DNA from: Halobacillus litoralis
GTDB lineage: Bacteria > Bacillota > Bacilli > Bacillales > Halobacillaceae
Length of the DNA: 64,000 bases
Assembly (NCBI RefSeq): GCF_020171725.1
Contig: NZ_JAIVAJ010000001.1
Span: 310,001 to 374,000, forward strand
Reading direction: 5' to 3'
The notes under the pieces were generated by a model. The model worked only from the letters and a program-made list of their open reading frames with translations. It had not been told where the DNA came from and did no database searches. Positions 8,053 through 16,478 of the stretch are shown piece after piece. The position numbers and the translations under genes were made by a program. Within the stretch, counting starts at the first letter, position 1; the number at the start of each line of letters is the position of its first letter.

Positions 8053-9048
8053 CTATTTTTCGTGTTGATAACACCAACTTAACAATCGCGGGATGCTGTC
8101 ATTGAAACGCTGCAGGTCATCAAACGTTTCGAACACCTGCGTTTCACCCATCTCCCGGTCCGACGCATCCGTTGCTTCCATTCCGATAGCCCGCTTCAGG
8201 TTGTATTCCAACCAAGATAATTTCCCGAGAAATATCGCTTGCAGTACGACTTCAAAGTGAACTTGATTCACCCCAGGAATGGTCCCGTATCCGTCAAGAA
8301 ACGATAAAAAACGATCTTCCTGAGGGATTCCATCGACATTTTCCGACCAATACATCGCTGTTTCCAGGAGATCCTGCACCGGATGGATGAACCCTGCCGA
8401 CTCCCAGTCAATGATGAGAGGCTGTCCCTCCTTCCACATCACGTTCTTCAAGTCCATATCCCGGTGACTGATCACTTGATTTGAAGAAAGCAAAGGATGA
8501 GCATTCAATGCAGCCAGGTTCCAATCTTGAAGCTTGTCAGCATAACGGTCCATCAACTCAGCCCAGGGCATTTTATTAAGTACACTTTGTTTCCTGTAAT
8601 CTTGCCATGCAATCATGGATGGCGCAGCTTCAGAAGGATGCTCAATGGTGAGATTTGAAAAATCCACACCGTGTAAATCCGCTAATATCTGCCCCATTTT
8701 TCTACAGTGATGATTGGTAACGTCCTTTGCCTTCAGTGTTCTTCCTTCCACCCAGTGAAAAACTAGAAAGGAATCGCCATCGTGTTCAAGAAGAGCATTT
8801 CCTTGAATCCGCAGGGCAGGCAAGGCTGGAATCTTAGAAGAGGCGACGTCTGCTATCCTTTCTGAGTCTATGTAGTTCTGCATGGCCTCTGGGCGCGCGA
8901 TGACTGTCGGGTTGATCCACTTCACGGCGTAATGTCCATTGTCTGTTCTGATCTGGTACATCCTGTGAAGGAGACCGCCGTCCACAGGCTCTATGAAACG
9001 GACGTTTTCCCCTAATTGTTTTGAAATCAGCTGTTCAACTTCCAGCAA
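8053..9048 (-). CDS. Aminoglycoside phosphotransferase (APH)-fold kinase
   Basis: A 331-residue kinase of the APH/choline kinase superfamily. The catalytic loop is SHRDMDLKNVMW (HxDxxxxN) and the metal-binding Asp is in LIIDWESA. The N-terminal lobe has the Lys in YAVKWIN. These enzymes phosphorylate small hydroxyl compounds such as antibiotics, choline or sugars; the target is unknown. The start is a TTG at 9048, seven bases after AAGGAGG. Linked to the phosphatase at 7493. Confidence 0.85.
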   Translation of the reverse strand: MLEVEQLISKQLGENVRFIEPVDGGLLHRMYQIRTDNGHYAVKWINPTVIARPEAMQNYIDSERIADVASSKIPALPALRIQGNALLEHDGDSFLVFHWVEGRTLKAKDVTNHHCRKMGQILADLHGVDFSNLTIEHPSEAAPSMIAWQDYRKQSVLNKMPWAELMDRYADKLQDWNLAALNAHPLLSSNQVISHRDMDLKNVMWKEGQPLIIDWESAGFIHPVQDLLETAMYWSENVDGIPQEDRFLSFLDGYGTIPGVNQVHFEVVLQAIFLGKLSWLEYNLKRAIGMEATDASDREMGETQVFETFDDLQRFNDSIPRLLSWCYQHEK

Positions 9049-9153
9049 TCCAACACCTCCTTACTTCCTAACTACTCAAAAAGGAAGAATTATAGATGAC
9101 CACCAAATGACAAATCCCTCTACTTTTTGGTCAAAAAGTGCATTTTCTAATGG

Positions 9154-9645
9154 TTAAGTTTCTTCTTCTCCAGAAGATCCTACGCACTTCCTCATACTAT
9201 ACATCCACTTTCCTTCGTACAATCGTTCGTTGAAAACTTGATAGCCTAAAGTTGTCCAAAAGCGAAAGGCACGCTCGTTTTCGGCATGGACCGCGATCTC
9301 TATTGTTTCCACACCTCTTTGAACCATCATATCTTCATAAAATAGATATACCTTTCTCCCCATTCCAATGCCTCGGTGGCTGTTGTTCAGCATCAACAAA
9401 CTGAGCCAAGGCTGCCCACTGTTCGAAGAGGACATGCCGTACTCGAGAATGGCAAGACAGTCACTTCCGTTTTTCACAATATATCGGTCTACTTCCAGCT
9501 CGTCTGCTTCTCTCCATTAACTGACAAGATCCTCTCTGCTTAGTTCTTCTTTGTTGTATGCGATCTTGTTATACTCAGGGTTGGAGTTATGAATCTTCTT
9601 TTCAATTGGAAGAAGATCTCTGCTGATCGGAGTCAGTTGAAACAT
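9154..9645 (-). pseudogene. GNAT acetyltransferase with one in-frame stop
   Basis: One continuous reading frame from ATG at 9645 to 9154 would give 163 residues, but codon 43 (9519-9517) is TAA. Up to it the frame reads MFQLTPISRDLLPIEKKI and later KEELSREDLVS; after it WREADELEVDRYIVKNGSD continues into a normal GNAT core (RGIGMGRKVY, AENERAFRFWTTLGY). A single base change from GAA would explain it. No frameshift is needed. An internal restart at 9477 would make 107 residues lacking the N-terminal strand. Either a recent nonsense mutation or a sequencing error. Confidence 0.8.
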
Positions 9646-9704
9646 TTCTTAGACCTCTCCTTCCATCCATCTATTCAACAATAAGTTTACGATTCTTTTG
9701 AATG

Positions 9705-10208
9705 CTATTTCTTCACATACCATGCCATTAAAACATCGTCTGCATACGTACCATCTTCAAACCTGATTTGATTCTTAAGTCTTCCTTCCTCTTCAAATCC
9801 CATTTGCTTATATACATGGGAAGCTCTTGAATTAACGGAAACGACGCCGAGACAAATCTTCTCTAACCTTTGTTGGTCCGCAGCCCACTCTAGTACATGC
9901 TGAATCATCGTTTTACCAATCCCTTGACCTGGGAAGGCTTCACGGATCCCCATTTCAATCGAACCAACATGATGAAGACGTTCCGGCTCATACCGGCGCA
10001 GCAGGATATAGCCAATGACACGCCCTTCCTGTTCATAGACCAGGTACAAGCCATTACACTTCCTTATGCTTTCCTTTTCTTTATGTAAATCAACAGACAC
10101 TTCAGACGGAGAGGAAATAAAGAATTTCGTTGTTTTATCTGACATCGTGATCTCCTTACGTATACCTGCTATGGATGCAGCATCTGATTCAACCGCCATA
10201 CGGATCAT
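9705..10208 (-). CDS. GNAT family N-acetyltransferase
   Basis: A 167-residue full-length GNAT. The acetyl-CoA pyrophosphate loop is FPGQGIGKTM (Q/RxxGxG/A) and the C-terminal motif is NSRASHVYKQMGFEEEG, typical of RimJ/RimL relatives. The acceptor is unknown: a protein N-terminus or a small amine. GGAGG precedes the ATG by seven bases. It lies in a run of small modifying enzymes and starts 22 bp after the NUDIX gene stop. Confidence 0.85.
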   Translation of the reverse strand: MIRMAVESDAASIAGIRKEITMSDKTTKFFISSPSEVSVDLHKEKESIRKCNGLYLVYEQEGRVIGYILLRRYEPERLHHVGSIEMGIREAFPGQGIGKTMIQHVLEWAADQQRLEKICLGVVSVNSRASHVYKQMGFEEEGRLKNQIRFEDGTYADDVLMAWYVKK

Positions 10209-10229
10209 ATCTAGACCTCCTCAGCCTCT

Positions 10230-10709
10230 TTAAGTCGGACTTGTGTAAATGTGCAGGTCCGACATCGGGTCTTTTTGTACGAAATACTTCTCGACAGCTC
10301 TCAGCACATCGCCATTTCCAGGTAAAGATACGATATCTTCAGCCTCATCAAAACTGCACCAATGGAAATCGCTATGCTCTCCATTTAACGTTACTTCTTC
10401 TAGTTCCTCTACGTATCCTACAAATACCGGGGCTATGTAAATATAATTTTCAAATGGTGAATAGATTTGATCAAAGAGATTCGAACTATATAAAGATAAT
10501 TGGGTGATTTTCGTCTCCTCTTCAATTTCGCGAAGGGCTGCTTCCCAAGCTGTTTCCCCTTCTTCAATACTACCGCCGACGTAACACCATACATCACGCA
10601 ATACTTCTGTATTTCGTTTGAGCAGTAAAACTTGGTAGCCTGACGCAGATTTCTTTAAAAGAACAGCTGCAACGCCTGTGCATCTGATCGGTACTTCTAC
10701 TTGTGTCAT
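10230..10709 (-). CDS. NUDIX hydrolase
   Basis: A 159-residue protein with the Nudix box GGSIEEGETAW, then REIEEETKI. The last position of the box is K rather than G (EETK for EExG), a mild deviation. WCYVGG before the box is typical of dATP/dihydroneopterin-type pyrophosphatases. ATG at 10709 is preferred because AAAGGAG is too close to the ATG at 10718. Followed by the GNAT gene at 10208. Confidence 0.8.
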   Translation of the reverse strand: MTQVEVPIRCTGVAAVLLKKSASGYQVLLLKRNTEVLRDVWCYVGGSIEEGETAWEAALREIEEETKITQLSLYSSNLFDQIYSPFENYIYIAPVFVGYVEELEEVTLNGEHSDFHWCSFDEAEDIVSLPGNGDVLRAVEKYFVQKDPMSDLHIYTSPT

Positions 10710-10729
10710 AGGATTCATTCTCCTTTCCT

Positions 10730-11074
10730 TCAGCTGAGAGGGCCACCGACCTTCAAACACTCACCGTTGTAAGCATTCAAATCCACCGTCGCTTCAGACC
10801 CTTCGAACGTAATGGTGACCTTCCACTCTCTTTCATTAATCCTTTTCCCAAGCAAGCCTTCCTTTGCCGTCAAATACGTTTGAACCGATTCAATATCCTT
10901 TAATGTATAGTTTCTTCCACTGATTCCTAAACGTTCCGGAGGGTTGTTCAGGCATTCCACCGTCTTTTCCACTGCATCTGATGTAGTCATGATCGGTTTT
11001 TGATAAAGATAGACGAAGAAAAAAGTGAGTACTACAACCGCACATATGATGAGGTTCATTTTCCAGCGTTTCAT
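10730..11074 (-). CDS. Membrane-anchored small protein
   Basis: A 114-residue protein with one N-terminal membrane helix (LIICAVVVLTFFFVYLY) and an outside domain of about 85 residues (SDAVEKTVECLNNPPERLG, then WKVTITFEGSEATVDL). Three bases separate it from the M3 peptidase stop, so translation may be coupled; its own ribosome site is poor. Family not recognised. Confidence 0.6.
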   Translation of the reverse strand: MKRWKMNLIICAVVVLTFFFVYLYQKPIMTTSDAVEKTVECLNNPPERLGISGRNYTLKDIESVQTYLTAKEGLLGKRINEREWKVTITFEGSEATVDLNAYNGECLKVGGPLS

Positions 11075-11076
11075 CT

Positions 11077-12813
11077 TTATAAAGACAACTCACTTTCGAC
11101 TTTCCTGGTTAGGTTAGTAAACCTTTCAATATTTTCGAACATTGATTGTAGTGCGTCTTCCCACAACATGCCCGTACTGAGGTCTTCCTGCAGGTGCTTG
11201 TAAGCGAGCTCCTCGATTGTCAATGAGGAGGTATCCGCGAGAAGTGCATCAAGTAAATCCCCTCTATTTTCCTTATTTTTGATTTGGTGATAAATGCCGG
11301 TACTGAGCAGGTGAGCAACAGTATAAGGGTAATGCCCGAAAGGTTTTCTCATAAAGTAGAAATGCCTGAGGGAAGCCCAGAAAGTCGGATCATATTGACT
11401 GAACGTGTGATCGAACACTTCTTTCTGTACGTCCACCATCAAGTCATTCATTCGATTGACCGAGATGCTCCCCTCGCTTCTTTCCTTGTAAAATTTCATT
11501 TCAAACAAGTGCCTGACATGGCTGTTCAAAATTGTTCCGATATCACGCGAAATCTGGTTATCCAATAGGTGCATTTTTTCCAAAGGATTGGTCGAATGCG
11601 TAATCGCCTCTTCCATCACAATGGTTTCAAAGAGTGTAGAGGCGATTTCTGTAAACGCCTGAGGACAATCCTGCATGTACATCGGCTGCTTCTGAAGAAT
11701 GCCATAGTGATAGGCGTGACCAAGCTCATGAGCCAGCACTCCGATGCCTTGGATATCCTCAGAATCATGGTGCATCACCCGGCATTGTTTTCTCGATGGA
11801 AGCACGGCACAGAAAGCCCCTGTGCTTTTATCAGACGTCACAGAAGCATCAATCCACCCCTCACGAACCGCTTTTGTAACAAAGTCTCCGAGTCTTGGAT
11901 CAAACCCGTTCAAGCTCGTCACCATCATGTCCAGTCCTTCTTTTAGTGGCAGTTTCGTGTTGTAGGAACGGTACGGAAGCGGAGCGAACTGGTCTGTCCA
12001 ATGAACCTCTCCTGCATGTTGCAAGTCCGCTTTTCTCTTCAGAAAGTCCAAAAAAGGCTGCTTCGCTTTCGAAACCACATTCCACATTTGTTGAACTGAC
12101 TTCTGTTCGATTCGGTTTGCTTCCAGTGACTTCGCATAGGTAGACGTGTGATCGCTAATCAAACGGAACCCTACCGAATGATTGAGGGCGGTCGATGTAA
12201 GGTCACTTACTTTCCCCCATTCCGCCTTCCAGTCCTCAAAGGCATCAAGCCGTTCATTTCTGTTGTCATTATAATAGACGACTCGTGTTGCCTGATTTGC
12301 TCGGAAAATACGGTCATCAACCGTAAGCTTAACGCGGTCTGAGGCCATCTGATACAGCTCGCCCCATCCATGCAGGCCGTGCTGCTCCAAGTCGATAAAC
12401 GGACGTTCCCGAACATCATACTGTCTCCATTTCTGGATTGCCGGTAAGATTGCCTGCATCTGACCATCCCGAATGACCGATTTCCATTGTTGTTCACTCA
12501 GCTGCGACAACTCCTCTTTGAGCTGCGCTTCCAACTGAAGGTACTGCGAGAAACATGAATTCGCCTCTTGGTCATAGTTTTTTGCCTGAGTATCCTTGGT
12601 GTCGATGGAGGTTAAGCAAATTGCACATTCGACGGCTTCATAGCATTTTCCGAAAACATCCTGAAACGCCAGAATGGTTTCTTTAATCCATGTACTGTCA
12701 TCTGCCTTAAATGCTTCCATCCTTTTCTTTAGGTCATGCATCTGCTCTCCAAGAGAAGAAAGAATGGTATCAAGGCTTATGTATAGGTCGTTACGATTCC
12801 ATGTTAAATCCAT
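11077..12813 (-). CDS. M3 family oligoendopeptidase (first copy)
   Basis: A 578-residue zinc metallopeptidase of the PepF/thimet type. The HEXXH motif is in LAHELGHAYHYG and the third ligand Glu in AFTEIASTLFE. It acts on short peptides in the cytoplasm. A relative of similar size and architecture is at 34239. ATG at 12813 has AGGAAGG ten bases upstream; a GTG at 12822 is too close. Likely co-transcribed with the anchored protein downstream. Confidence 0.9.
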   Translation of the reverse strand: MDLTWNRNDLYISLDTILSSLGEQMHDLKKRMEAFKADDSTWIKETILAFQDVFGKCYEAVECAICLTSIDTKDTQAKNYDQEANSCFSQYLQLEAQLKEELSQLSEQQWKSVIRDGQMQAILPAIQKWRQYDVRERPFIDLEQHGLHGWGELYQMASDRVKLTVDDRIFRANQATRVVYYNDNRNERLDAFEDWKAEWGKVSDLTSTALNHSVGFRLISDHTSTYAKSLEANRIEQKSVQQMWNVVSKAKQPFLDFLKRKADLQHAGEVHWTDQFAPLPYRSYNTKLPLKEGLDMMVTSLNGFDPRLGDFVTKAVREGWIDASVTSDKSTGAFCAVLPSRKQCRVMHHDSEDIQGIGVLAHELGHAYHYGILQKQPMYMQDCPQAFTEIASTLFETIVMEEAITHSTNPLEKMHLLDNQISRDIGTILNSHVRHLFEMKFYKERSEGSISVNRMNDLMVDVQKEVFDHTFSQYDPTFWASLRHFYFMRKPFGHYPYTVAHLLSTGIYHQIKNKENRGDLLDALLADTSSLTIEELAYKHLQEDLSTGMLWEDALQSMFENIERFTNLTRKVESELSL

Positions 12814-12903
12814 ATAAGACACGCCTTCCTTTCGTACAATCGTGGAATGTTATACGATGATCATTGAGCTTTATTTATACATAGAAGAAAGTAGGTTTTT
12901 ATT

Positions 12904-13074
12904 ATGAATGATGCACTACTCTTTATTGCCCTTCTGTCGCTCGTGGCAGGTGGAATCGGTCTTCTTCTCGCAGGAACCGCCGGCATATTTCTTGGCCTAA
13001 TCGTCGTCCTGCTCTTATCGATTACTATTCAGCTGCAACAGTTAATTGATCTGAAACAGAACAATAATTCGTAA
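12904..13074 (+). CDS. 56-residue two-helix membrane protein
   Basis: Two hydrophobic stretches (FIALLSLVAGGIGLLLAG and GIFLGLIVVLLLSITI) and a polar end QLIDLKQNNNS. Upstream AGTAGG is a weak ribosome site eight bases before the ATG. It is the only plus-strand gene in this area, lying between two minus-strand genes. Function unknown. Confidence 0.5.
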   Translation: MNDALLFIALLSLVAGGIGLLLAGTAGIFLGLIVVLLLSITIQLQQLIDLKQNNNS

Positions 13075-13098
13075 GTGATTGTTTTTCGCTGCACCGGC

Positions 13099-14532
13099 CT
13101 ACTGTACGCCTGGATCCACTTCTAAGCGAGGTGGGTCGGTTGTCAGTTTGGCCGGTACACCCAGCGGAATACCGTAATGAGGCTGACAATGCCCATAACG
13201 GAATCCTTCTACGACCGGAAAATCAGCTCCTTCAAAGAAGCTTTCAAGGACCCGATGGATCATTTCGCGTTCCGCTGGTTCTGCCTGGAAATCTCCAAGC
13301 ACCACTCCTTTAACGTGATCAAACACGCCCGCCTGCTTCAAGTGGTGCAGCATCAAATCAATCCGGAACGCAGGCTCGGCAACTTCTTCTAGTAAAAGCA
13401 GCGCCCCATCAGCCTGAACTTGATAAGGTGTACCGAGTCCACTCGTAAGAACGGCAAGGTTCCCTCCAACGACCCGCCCCTCGCCAGTCCCCTGTGAAAG
13501 CACACGTAAAGGCGAAATAGTAGAATCATAAGTTAAAGAATCTCCTGTAAACAAGGGTAGAAAAGTGTCTCTTGTTTCTTCTTTTCGATCACGATCATTC
13601 AAATGGGCAATCATCGGACCATGAAAGGTCACCAATCCGCTTTTTCTTTGAATCGCTTGATGCAAATATGTACTATCACTGAACCCCCAGAATATTTTCG
13701 GGTTGCTTGAGAGCATCTCATAATCGATACGCGGAGCAAGCCTCGCGCTCCCGAATCCTCCTTCTGCACAAAAAACTGCTTTGATGGAAGTGTCCAGGAA
13801 CGCTTCATGTAAGTCACTCCGTCTCTTTTCTTCCAGTGCAGCATAGTCTTCGTCGTTCGCCAAAAGATGCTGTCCTGTCACGACCTCAAGCCCCATTTCT
13901 TCAAGCTGCCGTATGCCCTGATTTACTTCTTCCTCATCCGGAAGCCCGGATGGCGCAATGACGGCGACTCGATCCCCTTTCTGTAATGCTTTTGGTTTGT
14001 ACATCATTTCCTCATTCCTTCGCAAATACTTTTCATAACTTATAAATCGAACACGTTCCCCGTTCATCACAAATGTGTCATCGTCCACCTGAGATCTTTT
14101 AAAACCATTTTTCTCTAACACTTTTTGAGAACCGATATTATGGTCTGTCGTTTTAGCCAGAACCTTATGTATGGCACTCTTTTTATAGATTTCTGTTAAT
14201 TGATGTACGGCTCGGACTGCCACCCCTTGACCCGTATGCTTTTCTCCGACTCGATAACCTAAATGAGCAAGACGTTTCGATTGATCGATGTCTACTAAAT
14301 TGATTCTTCCAACTATCCGTGACTGTTCATCTTTTATTAAATAAAACTTCGATAATCCCTGTTCCTGTTCACGTAACAACTCTTCGTGCTTCGATAGGAA
14401 GGCTGCCCATTGGAAGTATTCGTCCCCTCGGCTCGGCACGGATTTTTCAAAATATCCACGATTCTCTTTTTCAAATGCGAGCAGTGCTTCTGCGTCGTCA
14501 TGCCTTAATTTTGAGAGCGTAATCCCCATCAT
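13099..14532 (-). CDS. GNAT acetyltransferase fused to S66 LD-carboxypeptidase
   Basis: A 477-residue two-domain protein. Residues 1-172 are a RimJ/RimL-type GNAT (HTGQGVAVRAVHQL, NIGSQKVLEKNGFKR). Residues 177-477 are a complete S66 peptidase (LdcA/MccF fold): VAVIAPSGLP, the catalytic Ser in WGFSDST, GGNLAVLTSGLGTP, the Glu region LLLLEEVAEPAFR and the His in CQPHYGIPLG. S66 enzymes cleave L,D-amide bonds in muropeptides, or the nucleotide-peptide amide of processed microcin C. An internal ribosome-like site (GGAATGAGG) and ATG at 14007 could also release the peptidase alone. The full-length start follows AAGGAGAG. Confidence 0.85.
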   Translation of the reverse strand: MMGITLSKLRHDDAEALLAFEKENRGYFEKSVPSRGDEYFQWAAFLSKHEELLREQEQGLSKFYLIKDEQSRIVGRINLVDIDQSKRLAHLGYRVGEKHTGQGVAVRAVHQLTEIYKKSAIHKVLAKTTDHNIGSQKVLEKNGFKRSQVDDDTFVMNGERVRFISYEKYLRRNEEMMYKPKALQKGDRVAVIAPSGLPDEEEVNQGIRQLEEMGLEVVTGQHLLANDEDYAALEEKRRSDLHEAFLDTSIKAVFCAEGGFGSARLAPRIDYEMLSSNPKIFWGFSDSTYLHQAIQRKSGLVTFHGPMIAHLNDRDRKEETRDTFLPLFTGDSLTYDSTISPLRVLSQGTGEGRVVGGNLAVLTSGLGTPYQVQADGALLLLEEVAEPAFRIDLMLHHLKQAGVFDHVKGVVLGDFQAEPAEREMIHRVLESFFEGADFPVVEGFRYGHCQPHYGIPLGVPAKLTTDPPRLEVDPGVQ

Positions 14533-14602
14533 TCATCTCTCCTTCAAGTGGCTGATATCCAAAATCATCCACTTCACTTATTTACGTTATCATATGTACG
14601 AA

Positions 14603-15464
14603 CTAGCCATCACTCGGTATAGTGGTTTCACCTGAATGGTTGATTTCCCATGAAACGATTGTCGTACTGTCTCTGACTTTCTTTGCTTTCACTCTTTGAA
14701 GAAGGTCGGTGACGCCTTGATCGATTCCATTCGTTCTTAAACGATCAAAAATCAGAACAGGGTTTTGATAAGACAACTGCTTGGATTCCATTCGTTCTTA
14801 AACGATCAAAAATCAGAACAGGGTTTTGATAAGACAACTGCTTGGATTCCAGCAGGCCATCTGTAGTGAGACAGATGATGTTCTGTCCTTGCCTTAATTC
14901 CTTTCTGCCCGTGCTGTAGCAAGGGATGGAGCGATTGAAAGTACTGTTTTCACCAATCCATTCATAGAAGCTTCTGTGATTTTGTTGAAACTCCCCCCAT
15001 TCGGCTAATTCGTCGTGATATAAATGCAGAATACAATCTCCAACAGAGAACCACCACAAATAATGATCTTTCCTGAACACCAAAACGCAAGAGGTTTCAC
15101 CTTGAATCGTTTCACACGCATTTCTAAATCTCTCACTTTTGAACATAGATAAGACATAGACCTCTAGTTCATTAAAAGCCTGACCTGTGTCCATTCTGAA
15201 CAAATCCTTCAAATCGTCTTCAGCGTTTTTTATATAATTTAAAACGAGTTGTGCACTTTGAGCTGTATCATGGGCATCCAAGAGGACAGCGAATTCCCAG
15301 TCTTTATCTTGATCCCACCAGACGAGGCAGCCATCCTCATTTTTCGTCTGCCCCTCATTGGAGTCACCGCCGAATCTACCTATCGTCACTCGGTTCGCTG
15401 GACTTTCTACAAATACACGATCAATAAAAGGAGCATCTTCCCCTAACCAACAACGTTCGTTCAA
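14603..15464 (-). pseudogene. PP2C-like phosphatase, frameshifted by 61-bp duplication
   Basis: The frame from TTG at 15464 (AAAAGGAGGG six bases upstream) has PP2C-type metal motifs: GGDSNEGQTKNEDG, LLDAHD, FSVGDC and CLTTDGLLE. It runs into a 61-bp perfect tandem duplication (14723-14844), leaves frame after RLRTNG and stops at 14745 (239 residues). Removing one copy restores a single 266-codon frame ending in VRDSTTIVSWEI, which supplies the last conserved Asp of the fold. So the gene is broken or switchable. An ATG at 15509 lies in the neighbour's terminator and is not the start. Confidence 0.8.
14723..14851. repeat. 61-bp perfect tandem duplication
   Basis: Copy 1 is 14723-14783 and copy 2 is 14784-14844, identical in all 61 bases. 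A 7-bp partial third copy (GATTCCA, 14845-14851) follows, so the event probably used 7-bp direct repeats. 61 is not a multiple of three and shifts the PP2C frame. Confidence 0.95.
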
Positions 15465-15483
15465 TTTAATCCCTCCTTTTAAG

Positions 15484-15521
15484 AAAAGCCCCCACTCCTC
15501 ACTAATCATATGGGAGTGGGG
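15484..15521 (-). terminator. Rho-independent terminator
   Basis: CCCCACTCC and GGGAGTGGGG arms with a 12-nt loop; on the minus strand it is followed by CTTTTCTT. It lies just after the stop of the kinase-fold gene at 15528. Confidence 0.75.
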
Positions 15522-15527
15522 AACAAA

Positions 15528-16331
15528 CTACTTGGAAAACTGCCATTCATGACCGTGACGGCGGATAAACCGAATGTCTTCTTGATAATGCGTCATGTGC
15601 CCCTCATCAATCATTTTTTGAAAGGCTTTGTCGCCTTCACACGCCTTCCTTTTCATCGTTTCGCAAAGCGCCTCAAGCCTGCGTTCGACCATATCCAAAT
15701 AACCCGTTTCCAGTCCCTCTATTCCATACGCCTCAAAGAATCGTTCCACTCTATGTTTGATCCTGTCACGGTCTCTCTCTGTCTGATAGAAAACCGCTTC
15801 CCCTTCTTCCGTATGGTACAGTCTGCTTAACGGCACACAAGTGTAGAGTGCATACGCAACGTCCCATAGTCTCGGCCCCGGAGCAGTCATATCAAAATCG
15901 ATGATGCCGACCGGCTTTTCTTCCTGAAAAATGATATTGTAAATCGCAAAATCATTGTGGCAGACTACCTCTTTTGGATCAGGAGTCAGGTCCAACGGTT
16001 CCCAATCCTCAGAAAAAGGAAAATCGCTGACCGCATCATGATAACGACGAAGCATCTTTGCAATTTCCGTCAATGATGATTGTGACCACATGTACGGTTT
16101 CAATGGATAATTCCCGGCTTCACCTTGAATGAACGAAAGGATTTCTCTTCCTTGTTCGTCTATCCCTTTAAATCTCGGAGCGTGCGGGTACCCTTTCTTT
16201 TCCAAGTGATCGAGTAGCTTGTGTACCCTCTCACTCCCCGGCTTCACCTTGCGGACGACATTATTTCCTATGCGATAAACGTCAGAGATATTGCCTCCAG
16301 ACAGCTTTTCTTCTTTTTCATACTTTGACAT
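15528..16331 (-). CDS. APH-fold phosphotransferase (second)
   Basis: A 267-residue kinase of the aminoglycoside/choline phosphotransferase superfamily. The catalytic loop is VVCHNDFAIYNIIF (HNDxxxxN) and the metal motif is VGIIDFDMTAPG. The N-terminal lobe has VYRIGNNVVRKVK. Similar genes in Bacillaceae are annotated as phosphotransferases of unknown substrate. TGGGGGA precedes the ATG. It ends at a terminator 7 bp after its stop. Confidence 0.85.
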   Translation of the reverse strand: MSKYEKEEKLSGGNISDVYRIGNNVVRKVKPGSERVHKLLDHLEKKGYPHAPRFKGIDEQGREILSFIQGEAGNYPLKPYMWSQSSLTEIAKMLRRYHDAVSDFPFSEDWEPLDLTPDPKEVVCHNDFAIYNIIFQEEKPVGIIDFDMTAPGPRLWDVAYALYTCVPLSRLYHTEEGEAVFYQTERDRDRIKHRVERFFEAYGIEGLETGYLDMVERRLEALCETMKRKACEGDKAFQKMIDEGHMTHYQEDIRFIRRHGHEWQFSK

Positions 16332-16478
16332 GTGAATTCCCCCAGAAATGAAATGGTTCGGGATTCATGGCGCTTAAAGATGCAGATTTAAAAAGAACAT
16401 AGGAAGTTAACAAAAGAACTAACTTTCACAAATCTTCGGTCATTTCCGAACTGAAAAGAGTAACTTCCCAATGATTTC

